A DNA stretch of 35,841 nucleotides from Blattamonas nauphoetae (Eukaryota; Preaxostyla; Oxymonadida): contig JARBJD010000533.1 in NCBI GenBank assembly GCA_033064195.1, positions 1 to 35,841 of the forward strand, written 5' to 3'. How positions within the stretch are numbered: position 1 is the stretch's first letter; every line of letters begins with the position of its first letter. The notes beneath the pieces were generated by a model. The model searched no databases, was not told the DNA's origin, and worked only from the letters and a program-made list of their open reading frames with translations. Shown here piece after piece: positions 10,421-20,496 of this stretch. A program made the translations under genes and the position numbers.

Positions 10421-11000
10421 TCTACTTGCCTCACTCGTCCTCCACTCACCACCTGATAGACTCCCTTTTTCCTTCTGCGACATCCAAACTCACCTCCTCG
10501 AGCCTCCGCTCTCCCTCACTCTTTCTCTCATCAGCACTTTCCATCTTAATTGTGTCTTCTATGAATCTTGTTGTTTTCAACTCACAATTAACACTTTCTT
10601 TGAGAAAACAAACTAAAGAAAAATCACTTGTTTGAGATACTACACCACTAAAAGTGAATAAAACTGAAATCATTCATCCAAGCTTCAAAATCGATGCGAA
10701 GAGAGGGAAAACAGAAGAGAGAGAGAATGAGAGAAGAGGTTATGGTGAATGGAAGGAGAGGGACGTTCACCTGGAACACCACATCCAGTGTAGTGAGGAA
10801 GATGGTAGACGGTACATAGTCCACCAAATGACGATCAACCCATATTATTTTGTAATACACCTCCAATTTGTCTACTGGTATGAATAGATCGAAAAAAACA
10901 CATGTAATCAGTTCATGGAGGTGAGAAAGAGCTATTTGAGATTTAACAGCAAATTTGAAAAAAAGAATGCGGAGAGGAGGTTTTGAAGGGGTGATCTCGA
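10421..11000. other. No supported gene
   Basis: Mixed sequence with a minus-strand open frame at 10648-11067 that has hydrophobic runs but no recognisable motif. It may hold the lost 5' part of the paralog at 11000-12119, but nothing there resembles the N-terminus of the intact copy. Confidence 0.35.
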
Positions 11001-11034
11001 ACTTTTCTATGATGTCAAAAATATTGACCCAGAT

Positions 11035-12119
11035 CTCTCTGTGATTGAAGACCAGGACATTCTCCAAAACTGCGTGTCAATCATTCGAAGTTGCGTCTTG
11101 ACAGTGTCCCAATATCATTTGGGAGATCACGTCAAGTATTCCAACCCATCCCATCAATCACTCCGAGATATGGTGTTGCATGAAGTGCTGATCCCGTCGG
11201 AACCATCTCTCGTCCAGATCAGTCGCAATCCTCGCTTCTCGTCGTGGAACGATGAATATGAACACCTATTGCTGTTGCTATCCAACATCTTTGATGTGAG
11301 TGCCTTCCACCAACCAACTCTGGATTTCGTTTGTTCTTCTCGCCTCCCAACAGTCTTCCAGTCACTTCTCTCATAGTACCCGGATAAACCCGTTAAGTCG
11401 GATAAACCCGTTACCAACATACCCCACTTCACATTGATCCTTTTATTCTGACGACTGATATGTTGTGTGGAAAAGAAAGCAATCGGTAGAATTCTGAAAT
11501 GATTGGTCTCTTGTTCAGATGTTTGATCGAGGTCTATGGGTCATTTCAAATCGATGAATGACCAGCCACGACACCCTGCATGTGATGCTGAGTACAAAGA
11601 GGTTGCATCTCAATGTACCATCCCTTGGACGCCTGGGAAGACATTGGCTAAGTTCCGAGCACATTTCGACTTACATTTTTCTCATTCCATTTCACAATCA
11701 TTCTTTCAACAGTAACTCCTATTTTAAAAATAATGAAGAGAGTAATGAACGGGAAGTTGAAGGATAATTTTAGGGAAGAGGGGGGACTGCCATGCTCATG
11801 TGGAATGGTGAACGGGTTTATCCGCTCTAACGGGTTTGTCCGGGTACTATCAAAAGTGGAAGACGAAAAGATCCACGAACAAATCATCGATTTCGCGAGC
11901 ACCAATCTTGACAGCTGGAAACACTTTAACGAGCAAACTGATGGCAGAGGCAGAATCTTGCTGCAGACACTGGAAGCTGAAGGATTTCGAGATGGAATCG
12001 AACAAACACTGCTTCACGACGAATCATCGAGACTTGGAAAGGCTGTGAGGTGGCGTTCGTTCGAAATCATGCAATTTTTGGGAACCAACTCTTCTGAGTC
12101 AGAAATAGATGACGAGTGA
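11035..12119 (+). pseudogene. 5'-truncated paralog of the 12347-13398 gene, split by a MITE
   Basis: The C-terminal two thirds of the family is present in two parts: 11060-11373 (with DMVLHEVLIPSEPSLVQIS, AFHQPTLDFVCSSRLPTVFQ) and 11853-12119 (KVEDEKIHEQIIDF, GRGRILLQTLEAEGFRDGIE, ending TGA). Each part aligns nearly residue for residue with the neighbouring gene. A 476-bp insertion (11374-11849) separates them, and the N-terminal third found in the neighbour is missing. The family is an abundant, all-helical hypothetical family that I recall from Blattamonas; its function is unknown. The copy is a decayed tandem duplicate. Confidence 0.75.
11374..11849. mobile_element. 476-bp MITE with TAGTACCCGG ends and TCA target duplication
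   Basis: The ends are inverted copies of TAGTACCCGGAYAAACCCGT; each end also holds a second, direct copy of GGATAAACCCGTT, so the repeat spans about 45 bp. TCA is duplicated at 11371-11373 and 11850-11852. The intact paralog has CACTCAAAAGTGG at this point (13138-13150), which is the empty site and confirms a 3-bp duplication. A 3-bp duplication suits PIF/Harbinger or CACTA-like elements; no transposase is inside. It must have moved after the tandem duplication. Confidence 0.85.
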
Positions 12120-12346
12120 CACGAAAAGAACTCTGTCGCCCACTTTCAACCTTCCAACCAATCTTCTTGTCTCTTGATTGACAATTGATCTTCTCTGATA
12201 TCATTTCAGTCGTGATTCTTGAAAGATGGTCCTGTTCATCAATTGATAAAGTGAGAGTGGATACTTTCTTTGGTATTGATCATGATCGGGCCCTCAGAGT
12301 TGTGTTTTGTTGTCAGAATCCGATTTAAGGGATTTCCAACTGAATA
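12120..12346. promoter_or_regulatory. Intergenic spacer and presumed promoter of the intact paralog
   Basis: T-rich 227-bp spacer between the tandem paralogs. No TATA-like box or other motif stands out. It should hold the promoter of the gene that starts at 12347. Confidence 0.3.
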
Positions 12347-13398
12347 ATGTTCACATCCAAAGGTATCTATCTGCTTCTCCTCATTTTCATGTAATTGATG
12401 CAGAATACACTCCGTTCCTGAAGTGGAATCCGAATGATCCAAAGACAGTTGAATCTGTGTCAGCTGTCTTCCTCTCACTTGTCTCGATGGTTAGAGATGA
12501 CTATGACTTTGATTCGGAACTGCGTCGTCAATGCTCAACGTTCTTTTCTTCTACTATCAGGCGTCCCACTCCCTCAGCCTTTTTCGAAAGATTCTTGAAG
12601 ACGATGGGAGTAAACTCCACAGACTCCGTCCCAACCATTGTGGAATCGATGAATGTGCTGGTATCGTCATCCCATCACTCAATATTCATTGATTCTCTGG
12701 CATTCATTCGCACATGTCTTCTGTATTGCTCACCATTAAACTACCTGGCCATTCTCACCTCCAAACTCATCCCCAGAATCCTTTCATCACCTCACTTACA
12801 AGATCTTTCTAGAATCACTGAAAAGGATGTCTTTGGCAACATATTATCAATCTTTCGAAACTGCATCTGTCTTTCCTCCGCCGGCTATATTCCAGCTCTC
12901 TCCACCGATTCCGGCACTGACCCTCAATCAATCCGAGATGTGGTGCTTCATGAAGTTTTGATCCCAATCGAACCATCTCTCGTCCAGATCTGGCACAATC
13001 CTCACCTTTTGTCATGGAACGATGAATACACAGCCACGTTCATATTGATGACCAGGATTTTTGAAAGAGGTACCTTCCACCAACCAACACTGGATTTCGT
13101 TTGTTCTTCTCGCATCCCAATTATCTTCCAGTCACTTCACTCAAAAGTGGAAGACGAAGACATCAACCAATTCATCATATGGAAAATGAACGGAATAATC
13201 AGCAGTTGGGAACGCGATGGAGGTGAAACTTTGCGCAGAGGGAGAATATTGTTGCAGACACTGGAACAGGAAGGGTTTCACGAAGGAATCGAACAAGCAC
13301 TGCTTCACAACAAATCATCAGAGAATGGACGCTTTGTGAGGTACCATTCATTCGAAATCATGCACAGATTGGGAATGAACTCTTGTCTACCTTGGTAG
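12347..13398 (+). CDS. Helical hypothetical protein of a Blattamonas-type expanded family
   Basis: I choose ATG at 12347: exon 1 is only 16 bp (MFTSK plus one base), then a 41-bp intron (12363-12403) and exon 2 from 12404 to the TAG at 13396-13398, about 336 residues. The frame downstream has no ATG before SLVSMVRD, and the splice gives the family-like start MFTSKEYTPFLKWNPNDP. Landmarks are VSAVFLSLVSMVRDDYDFD, an early FFSS stretch, DVVLHEVLIPIEPSLVQIW, TFHQPTLDFVCSSRIPIIFQ, and GRILLQTLEQEGFHEGIEQA near the C-terminus. It is probably an alpha-solenoid. Function is unknown; such proteins are present in very many copies in oxymonads. The last few residues differ from the neighbour by a one-base shift near 13385, so the natural C-terminus may be slightly longer. 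Confidence 0.8.
12363..12403 (+). other. Intron, 41 bp, after a 16-bp first exon
   Basis: GTATCT to GATGCAG, with a pyrimidine-rich middle. It lets translation begin at ATG 12347 and enter the long frame in phase at GAATACACTCC. Confidence 0.65.
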
Positions 13399-13853
13399 AT
13401 GATACGTGACACAAAACGAACTCTGTCATCCACATCCCACATTTCACTCGATGTTCTGATGACATCACATGCTGACCCTGCAATGCTTCCCACTCGCTCT
13501 GTGTTGACACTTTGGTGTGCTCCTTTCTCCATTTTCATTCTCGTCTTTGACTCTTTCTTTTCGTTCGTTCTCTCCTCTTCCGTTTTCAGGGATCCTGACA
13601 TAAGTGACTTCACCTCTGCCCTTCATTCATCCTCTTTTGTTTCCAGGTGTTTCTGAATCTTCATTCCCAATCACTTCATCGACTTTTTTCACTGCTTTGT
13701 CAATTCCTTTGCCATCTCTTTCAATGGACGCTGTCTCCTGCAGGAAACAGAATTTTGGAGCTTCTGTGACATTTATTTCCTGGTATCGCCATCGAGAAAT
13801 CTCTCTTTTGACAATCACTAAATCACAATCTATGGGTGAGATCTTTCCGAACG
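13399..13853. promoter_or_regulatory. Intergenic spacer upstream of the large receptor gene
   Basis: Pyrimidine-rich spacer with no supported gene. It should contain the end of the upstream transcript and the promoter of the beta-helix gene. No clear TATA or Inr motif. An out-of-frame ATG at 13832 precedes the chosen start. Confidence 0.35.
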
Positions 13854-16800
13854 ATGCTGACTCTCATTCGATTTCTGCTCATTTTTTTCACTCTCGGCAA
13901 CGCCGAAGACTCCGGTGTCTTTGGCGACCATTTCGAACATGTCTACTCTCAATCTGCCAAAGATCTGTCGTCTTTCATTGGAACGCATTCTGCCCCCAAA
14001 GTGAACTTGCGTGTTGATGACATCGTTGAGGCTTTTCATTCTGTTACAATCAAAAATCGGCATTTTTCAGTGGCAGGTCACGACCGTGAGACAAGCGTTA
14101 TCATCGCCTCATCGAATAGCGTTCAACACTTATTTCGCCAGACAAACTCCACCCTCCAGCTCCACAATCTCTGGATTTCACTGACAGATCCATCAACTAT
14201 TTTGTCATTTCTTGACTCGTCCTCTCTTTCTGTTGCGCAGACGACGATCTCAACGGCTGGAACGAACAATCTCGTCGCAGCGTGCCCTTCGACATCGTAT
14301 GGGCTCCCATCATCCGTGTCAATCACTTTCTCGGACGTTCATGTTTTGACGCAGTCTGGTGTCGTGCCCTCCTTCGTGGGAGTCAGTTGGCATCCAGATT
14401 CGAATGGGGGTGCAGGCTTTGATGTGTCAATGAATGTCCTCTCCCAAACATTGGATTCTGTGAAGTTGATCCCTCAAGGTGGAATTTTCGTTTCATCACC
14501 AACCCTAACGGAAAGATGGTCAGATCTGAGCACGTCAGTTTTCTCGTCGGGATGCCGCTGTACCAACATTTCATCCGTCCCAACTGCGTCACCAAACATG
14601 CCACACCACTCCAGGACACGCTACACGCAGCTCATTTCGGGCATGGACATGACCCAAAGCGAGCATGGGTTGTATGGACTGGTGTCGTCGGACATCAACT
14701 CGGGTGGAGACTTCCTCTTCAAAAACACGTCTTTCTCGCACTGCACCACAACAGAGACCGGCAAGGCTTTTGTTCAGGGTGACCAATCCTCATACAGTTC
14801 AGTGACAGAATTCAACACTTGCACGTTCACATCGATGACGTCGACGACACCAGGAGCAGCCATCCACCGACAATCTGCTGACACCCTCACTCTGACCACC
14901 TGCACCTTCACCCAATGCGAGTCCACAGTCGCCCAATTCCAACACGGAGGCGCATTGTGTGCGTATATGTGCAACACTGTCCAGCTCACAGGAACCAACA
15001 CGTTCGACAGATGTGTCTGCCGCGGTGGGGCAGGAGGGGGTTTTTACGTCTACAAGACAGCCACGACACTCGCCGTCTCTGGCGTGACTTGTAAAGACTG
15101 CTCGAACTCGGATGGAACCAACGATGAAGGAGAAACGTATTTTGGTTTTGGAGGGGGAGGAATCTTGGGGATGGAGACCAAACCAGAAGCAGCAGTTCAG
15201 ATCTCAAATTGCAAGTTCATTGGATGCTCGTCGACTTCCACGGGAGGGCTCGTGGTCCAGATTCCATGGACGGACGTCTCGTACTGTGAGTTCACTGAAT
15301 GCGAGGGAAACGGCAGAGCGGATGGAGGAGGACTGAACATCCTTTCAGTCGGCACGCACTCGCTCACATTCAGCTCATTCACGAACTGCTCCCATCTGAC
15401 CGGCGCAGGTGGCGGTGTCTCATTTCCTGCAAATTCCATCGCCACCCTCGAAACTGTGTCGTTCCTCAACTGCTCTGCTGATGGCTACGCTGGTGGTTGT
15501 GCTCTCGGAACAAGGACTCAATCCAACCTAACCGATTGCTCATTCACATCCTGTTCCTGCCGCTCTGGTGGAGGGCTGTATGTGAGCAACGGGGAAACCA
15601 CAATCACTCTCTGCAACTTCACTGGTTGTTCATCGACGAGATCAAGCGATACTGGCAATGGAGGTGGAGCAATTCACATCTCCCAGAACTCCACCACACT
15701 CTCCCAAGTTCTGTTTGACGGCTGTACAGCCATTGGCGTGAATGGGGCATCAATTAGCGCCATTCGATGCACCCTTCTTCTCGAAGACAGCAATTTCACT
15801 TCTTGTCACAGCAAGAAAGGCACTAAGTATTCGTATGGAGCTGGCGTCTACGCTGAGAGCACGAAGGACACCGTTCTGAGGAGATGCAACTTTGTTGCGT
15901 GCACTGCGGAAGGGCAGGGGGCGGGTGTGAATATGGGAGGAACAGACGTGACGATTGAGTCGTGTGTTTTCGAGCGGTGTGATGGTGGTGGATGGGGAAC
16001 TGCAATCCGAACAAACCTCATGATTCTCGTTGTCAAGAACTGCACCATTGATCAGTGCACAGGGAAGAACCAGAACGCATGCATGGTTTATCTTGACACC
16101 GAAGCTGGTGAAGCGACCATCACCAACTCAACAATCAAGGATTGTTCAGGCGAGGGCCAGAATGGAGGAGGAGTGTTTTCAAAAGTCGCTAAACTCACTC
16201 TCTCCACGGTCGTCATCGAAGACACCAGTCTCGTCAAAGGCAGTGGGATATACGCTGCACGAGGAGCTGCCGGATTATTCGAATCACCGTCCTTCAGCCT
16301 TTCCAGCTGCACATTCGACAGATGCACGAGTGAAAGCAGAGCTGGCGGGCTTTATTTGAAAGGGGCTGATGGAACACTCACCGAATGCGCGTTCGACACG
16401 TGCATTGCGACGGGAGGAAATGGAGGAGCAGTTGAGATCGAAGGCATTTCCAGTGTCGCTTTCGTTTCGTGTGTCTTCAAGGCCTGCTCGTCGGGGAATG
16501 GGGATGGAGGCGCAGTGTGGGCGAATGTGATTGACAACACAATCTCGTTTAAGGAAGGGACGATCAAGTCGTGTTCAGCGTCGAAGAGCGGGGGAGGGAT
16601 CTTCGTCTCTCTGCTCAGTCTCAATGACGGGACTGTCAAACTGGAGAATGTGGGATTCGGGGAAGAAGGCACTGAATTGAACTCATGTGCAGTGTCAGGC
16701 ACGAACATCTTCGTCAACACATCAACTGTTCCGTCGATTCTCAACTCGAACACGCTCGTCGCTGACTACTTCACCACTCCAAAGAATACCGAAACCAACG

Positions 16801-19800
16801 TTTTCGATGCAACTGAGCTTGAATCGTACATGTTCGGGACCAAACAGCAGAATTCGACGTCTCTCGTCTACCTTGCCAACCCTTACACTGGAGGTCCTGT
16901 ATTTGCGTCGGCGGGGAAGTTTGATCATGAGCTGTGTGGAAACTCGAAATTGCCGTGTGCCGTTCTTGATCGAGCGCACAACATCGCCAAAGAGAGTTCG
17001 AATGGATATAAAGATGCAGAAATCATCATCCAATCAGACTTCGATCTGACCGGAAGTATCACATCAACCCAACCAATCAAATGGACATCGTCATCTTCAC
17101 AAATGCACAAAATCAGGACAGCCACATGCACGATCGAAATCGACTCAGAAACATTCACAGCGCACGCTCTTCATTTCACTCCAAAAACAATCCAGACATC
17201 CCCAACGTTATTCACAATCAGTGGAACAGGATCACTCGTCCTCTCGTCCTCAAAACTCAGCTCATTCACTCTGGATGAACCTCTGATCAAACACGAAGGA
17301 GCATCAGTGGAGATCACAGGGACAACAATTGAGCACGTCACTCTCTCTGCCACTGCTGCCATCGTCACGTCACAATCACTCACAATCACACATTCTTTCT
17401 TCAACACGATCACCTCACAACACAAAGGGGGATCAGCGATTTCAGCTCATCTCGGCCAAAACACCACAATCTCAGTGAAAGACACGGGATTTGTGAAATG
17501 TGTCGCCAACAATGTCGAAAACTGGGTGCTGCTCACTGGATTGGAGAGCCGCACTTCATTGGAGAGCGACAACTGGGCAGGGACATTCAACCAGACATCG
17601 GAATGGAGCGGAGTAATGGTTGAGGAGAACGCGGAGGAAGGACCTTACTCTCTCCTGTATCACTTCTACCCACGACCAGTCGGATCGTTCCACGTCACAA
17701 AGTCCAACTCGTCGAACTTTCGTCTGTGTGGACACTCTTTCTTGCCTTGCCACTCTTTGCCGAAGAGTTTCGACGTGACACACGAGCCACTTGCAGAAGT
17801 GAGGGAGGCGGAACTGAACGAGTTGCTTTCGATTGGCGACCGGTCGCTGACGATCGTTGGACACAACAAGCGCGGAGTTGTACAGATGACATCGAAAGGG
17901 TGTGTACTGAGCAGCAACGAGGACGACCCAGGCACACTGACATTCAAAGAGCTGAACATCGACTTGTCCTCATCGCAGCTGACCTCAGATGATTCTTTCT
18001 TCACATTCGAAGACGGATCACTGTCTTTCTTCACCATCGTCATTTCATCCTCAAACACCGTCACACCCACTCTTCTTAACCTGAAAGGAGGTGATTTTGT
18101 CGCTGAGTCCCTCAAGATTCGCCAAGTCGCCTTCACTCAAACACCATTCTCACTTCACCCAGACACAAGCACGGAGATCACATCTCTGAATGTGGATCAG
18201 TGCATCACTTCATCCTTCCTGTCGGCCGAGAACTGCTCTCTCACTCTCGTCACGTGCACATTCTCGTTGCAACAGAGCGTTGACCAAGTGAACGACGCCG
18301 ATGAGATGTGCGCCTGGTCGACGGGTCTTCTTGTTTTTGATCACTGCACAACCACTCTTTCTTTCCCAACTTTTGATTCTGTTGCACAAGGAGCGATTGC
18401 CATGCGCGGTGGCACGCTGCACATTTCAAACGCGTACTTCACAAACTGTTCACAATCCACTTCATCCACCATCTCGACACGAAAGCACATTGCATGTTCA
18501 GATGATGGCTCAATCACAATCCTGCCACCATGGACAAGCGATGATGATTCGACAGACAACCACTGGATCTCGACTGACAGCTGTCGTGTGACAAAGGCGG
18601 GAAATCCTGTTCTCGCTCCACTTTTTGTCCCGACGATCGATGTCAACAAGACTAAAACAACTGGTGGCAAGAAGTCGCTGTACAATCTGACACTGATCGG
18701 GACGAGTCTCTATCCGTGTGATCTGTCACTGTGTGTGTGGGAAGATTCCGAAGAAAAGAACGCTGAGCCAATTGTGTTCAATCTGCCAACATCAGTTTTC
18801 AAAAACACGACGACAATCGTCACAGAAATCGACATCAGCAGCGGTTCGTTCTCGTCGTCGACAGTGCTGAGGGGAGCCCTCCAGTACGACGATGGACTCG
18901 TGACTGATTCGTTCAAATTGAGAGCGAGTTCTTCAGAGAGATTCTCGCAAGCATTCGACAAGAACAAGAACTGGCTCATTCCCGTAATCATTGTCTCCGT
19001 TGTTGCTCTCCTCAATCTTTTGATCATCCTCATTCTCGTCCGTCGTCATCAAAAGAAAAAGAAGCAGCAAAACCAATCGCTCTCCTCTCAACAAGAACTG
19101 GTGATGGCCGTCGACGTGAAAGACGATGATGAAGTGGACGTCCTCCAAAGGATGGACAACAACACCGTCCACACAAACTCTGGTCTCTTCCCTGCGCCGT
19201 CCCATTCCGACAAAGAACGGAAAGATCACACTGCTGTCCACAACCAAGAAGATAATGACGATGCGAAGGAAATCCCCGAACCGAGCGAACCAATCGAGGT
19301 TGTGCAAGCATACAACATCGACGAGAACTTCAGCGTTTCTTTTGTCTCCACGAATCAGTCACTATTCCATCGGATCCATCACTCCGATGATCCCCATCCA
19401 CTCAACTCGGGAGCGATCCTTCTCAGTGTGATCAAGGGCATCAAGTACCTTCAGAGCCAGAAGCAGGACAACCTTGTGGTCTCGCTCCTCACTCCTCATC
19501 ACTTCTTCCTCGACAGTTCAGGCAAAGTGTCACTTGGAGCGTCTGACCATCTGAGGAATCCAGGGCAGGCGCCTTTGCTCAACACGACTCTTCCAAGTGA
19601 GGCGAACGAGCACGACAACAATCACTTTTTTCGAGAGTCAAACATCGGATCGGTGAACGACAACACTGTCTCTTCGAACACTCTGAAACAGTCGACCAAC
19701 GCTCAGCCAGTGAAGAGCACGGAGGGACAGCGATGGATGGCACCCGAAGTGGCAGGTCGGAAAACAGCGCTGGACGTGGGCAGAGCGGCAGTTTTTAGTC

Positions 19801-20078
19801 TTGGCCTCGTCTTGTGGGAAATCGAGACAGGTTCTGTGCCATTCGGCGAAGTGGACGCTGTGAACGCTCAGCGACAGTTGGGAGCAGGCTCGCCTCTCAA
19901 CATGGATCGAATCTCGTCCGATTCGATCAAATCCATCATCGCATCCTGCCTCGAAGTCGATCCACACGCTCGATTGTGTCTGGACGAGCTTGAAGACTCG
20001 CTCAAAGCGCTGTCGACCGAAAATGGACCTCACTCGAAGCCGCATCTCGATGGACATCCTGATTGTGTCCAAGGTTAA
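13854..20078 (+). CDS. Giant beta-helix / transmembrane / pseudokinase surface protein
   Basis: A single uninterrupted exon of 2074 codons from ATG 13854 to TAA 20076-20078. A signal peptide comes first (LIRFLLIFFTLGNA, residues 4-17). Residues about 300-930 are Cys/Gly-rich right-handed beta-helix repeats of the form C.F..C.S...GGG (compare bacterial Pmp and pectate-lyase-like adhesins). Two segments with the oxymonad-like pattern LCG.S.LPC follow near 1030 and 1290, then a last strand-rich domain. A transmembrane helix (LIPVIIVSVVALLNLLIILILV, about 1708-1729) has a basic stop-transfer tail. The cytosolic C-terminus (about 1820-2062) is kinase-like: RWMAPEV at about 1960 and FSLGLVLWEIETGSVPFGE are kept, but the N-lobe lysine is not found, HRD is replaced (LLTPHHFFLD) and DFG by GASD, so it is probably a pseudokinase. 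Likely role: cell-surface recognition or signalling. No break is seen. Confidence 0.9.
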   Translation: MLTLIRFLLIFFTLGNAEDSGVFGDHFEHVYSQSAKDLSSFIGTHSAPKVNLRVDDIVEAFHSVTIKNRHFSVAGHDRETSVIIASSNSVQHLFRQTNSTLQLHNLWISLTDPSTILSFLDSSSLSVAQTTISTAGTNNLVAACPSTSYGLPSSVSITFSDVHVLTQSGVVPSFVGVSWHPDSNGGAGFDVSMNVLSQTLDSVKLIPQGGIFVSSPTLTERWSDLSTSVFSSGCRCTNISSVPTASPNMPHHSRTRYTQLISGMDMTQSEHGLYGLVSSDINSGGDFLFKNTSFSHCTTTETGKAFVQGDQSSYSSVTEFNTCTFTSMTSTTPGAAIHRQSADTLTLTTCTFTQCESTVAQFQHGGALCAYMCNTVQLTGTNTFDRCVCRGGAGGGFYVYKTATTLAVSGVTCKDCSNSDGTNDEGETYFGFGGGGILGMETKPEAAVQISNCKFIGCSSTSTGGLVVQIPWTDVSYCEFTECEGNGRADGGGLNILSVGTHSLTFSSFTNCSHLTGAGGGVSFPANSIATLETVSFLNCSADGYAGGCALGTRTQSNLTDCSFTSCSCRSGGGLYVSNGETTITLCNFTGCSSTRSSDTGNGGGAIHISQNSTTLSQVLFDGCTAIGVNGASISAIRCTLLLEDSNFTSCHSKKGTKYSYGAGVYAESTKDTVLRRCNFVACTAEGQGAGVNMGGTDVTIESCVFERCDGGGWGTAIRTNLMILVVKNCTIDQCTGKNQNACMVYLDTEAGEATITNSTIKDCSGEGQNGGGVFSKVAKLTLSTVVIEDTSLVKGSGIYAARGAAGLFESPSFSLSSCTFDRCTSESRAGGLYLKGADGTLTECAFDTCIATGGNGGAVEIEGISSVAFVSCVFKACSSGNGDGGAVWANVIDNTISFKEGTIKSCSASKSGGGIFVSLLSLNDGTVKLENVGFGEEGTELNSCAVSGTNIFVNTSTVPSILNSNTLVADYFTTPKNTETNVFDATELESYMFGTKQQNSTSLVYLANPYTGGPVFASAGKFDHELCGNSKLPCAVLDRAHNIAKESSNGYKDAEIIIQSDFDLTGSITSTQPIKWTSSSSQMHKIRTATCTIEIDSETFTAHALHFTPKTIQTSPTLFTISGTGSLVLSSSKLSSFTLDEPLIKHEGASVEITGTTIEHVTLSATAAIVTSQSLTITHSFFNTITSQHKGGSAISAHLGQNTTISVKDTGFVKCVANNVENWVLLTGLESRTSLESDNWAGTFNQTSEWSGVMVEENAEEGPYSLLYHFYPRPVGSFHVTKSNSSNFRLCGHSFLPCHSLPKSFDVTHEPLAEVREAELNELLSIGDRSLTIVGHNKRGVVQMTSKGCVLSSNEDDPGTLTFKELNIDLSSSQLTSDDSFFTFEDGSLSFFTIVISSSNTVTPTLLNLKGGDFVAESLKIRQVAFTQTPFSLHPDTSTEITSLNVDQCITSSFLSAENCSLTLVTCTFSLQQSVDQVNDADEMCAWSTGLLVFDHCTTTLSFPTFDSVAQGAIAMRGGTLHISNAYFTNCSQSTSSTISTRKHIACSDDGSITILPPWTSDDDSTDNHWISTDSCRVTKAGNPVLAPLFVPTIDVNKTKTTGGKKSLYNLTLIGTSLYPCDLSLCVWEDSEEKNAEPIVFNLPTSVFKNTTTIVTEIDISSGSFSSSTVLRGALQYDDGLVTDSFKLRASSSERFSQAFDKNKNWLIPVIIVSVVALLNLLIILILVRRHQKKKKQQNQSLSSQQELVMAVDVKDDDEVDVLQRMDNNTVHTNSGLFPAPSHSDKERKDHTAVHNQEDNDDAKEIPEPSEPIEVVQAYNIDENFSVSFVSTNQSLFHRIHHSDDPHPLNSGAILLSVIKGIKYLQSQKQDNLVVSLLTPHHFFLDSSGKVSLGASDHLRNPGQAPLLNTTLPSEANEHDNNHFFRESNIGSVNDNTVSSNTLKQSTNAQPVKSTEGQRWMAPEVAGRKTALDVGRAAVFSLGLVLWEIETGSVPFGEVDAVNAQRQLGAGSPLNMDRISSDSIKSIIASCLEVDPHARLCLDELEDSLKALSTENGPHSKPHLDGHPDCVQG

Positions 20079-20496
20079 TGGCCAGACTTCTGATCTGAGA
20101 TCAGGTTCTCAAAGATTTTTCTTCATAGTTCGTTTCTCATTCTCCAATTCCTTCTTCCCGTTCTTCTCCATCTCCGCCACCCCTCTCGCTTTTCAGTCAG
20201 ACTTCCCTCCGTCTCCCAACTCCCAGTCTGACCATTCACTTCACTGCACGTCGGTTCATTCTGTGTCTGTCCAATTTGGACTCATTCTTCGTCCGTCTTC
20301 ACCCGAAGATATCTCCACAAATCACATTTTTCAATCACTTTTGATTTCTAAGCACTTTATTTTCAACTCTGAACATGGAAGCACCATCTTTTCGTCGTTT
20401 TCTTTTGTTTTGAAAGTGAATACGCAGAAGAATAGGGCATGATCGTTCTTTCGATCGTAGCACTTTGAATAGAAAGGACGAAATGAATCAGGTTTA
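20079..20496. other. 3' flank of the receptor gene, no gene seen
   Basis: Short spacer up to the foldback element. A T/C-rich tract at 20120-20200 could be the transcript end region, but no polyadenylation signal is convincing. Confidence 0.35.

Noticed and set aside
13832-13838. Earlier starts (ATG 13832, GTG 13836) for the large receptor
   Set aside because: The ATG is out of frame and the GTG is not a usual eukaryotic start; ATG 13854 places a signal peptide directly at the N-terminus.
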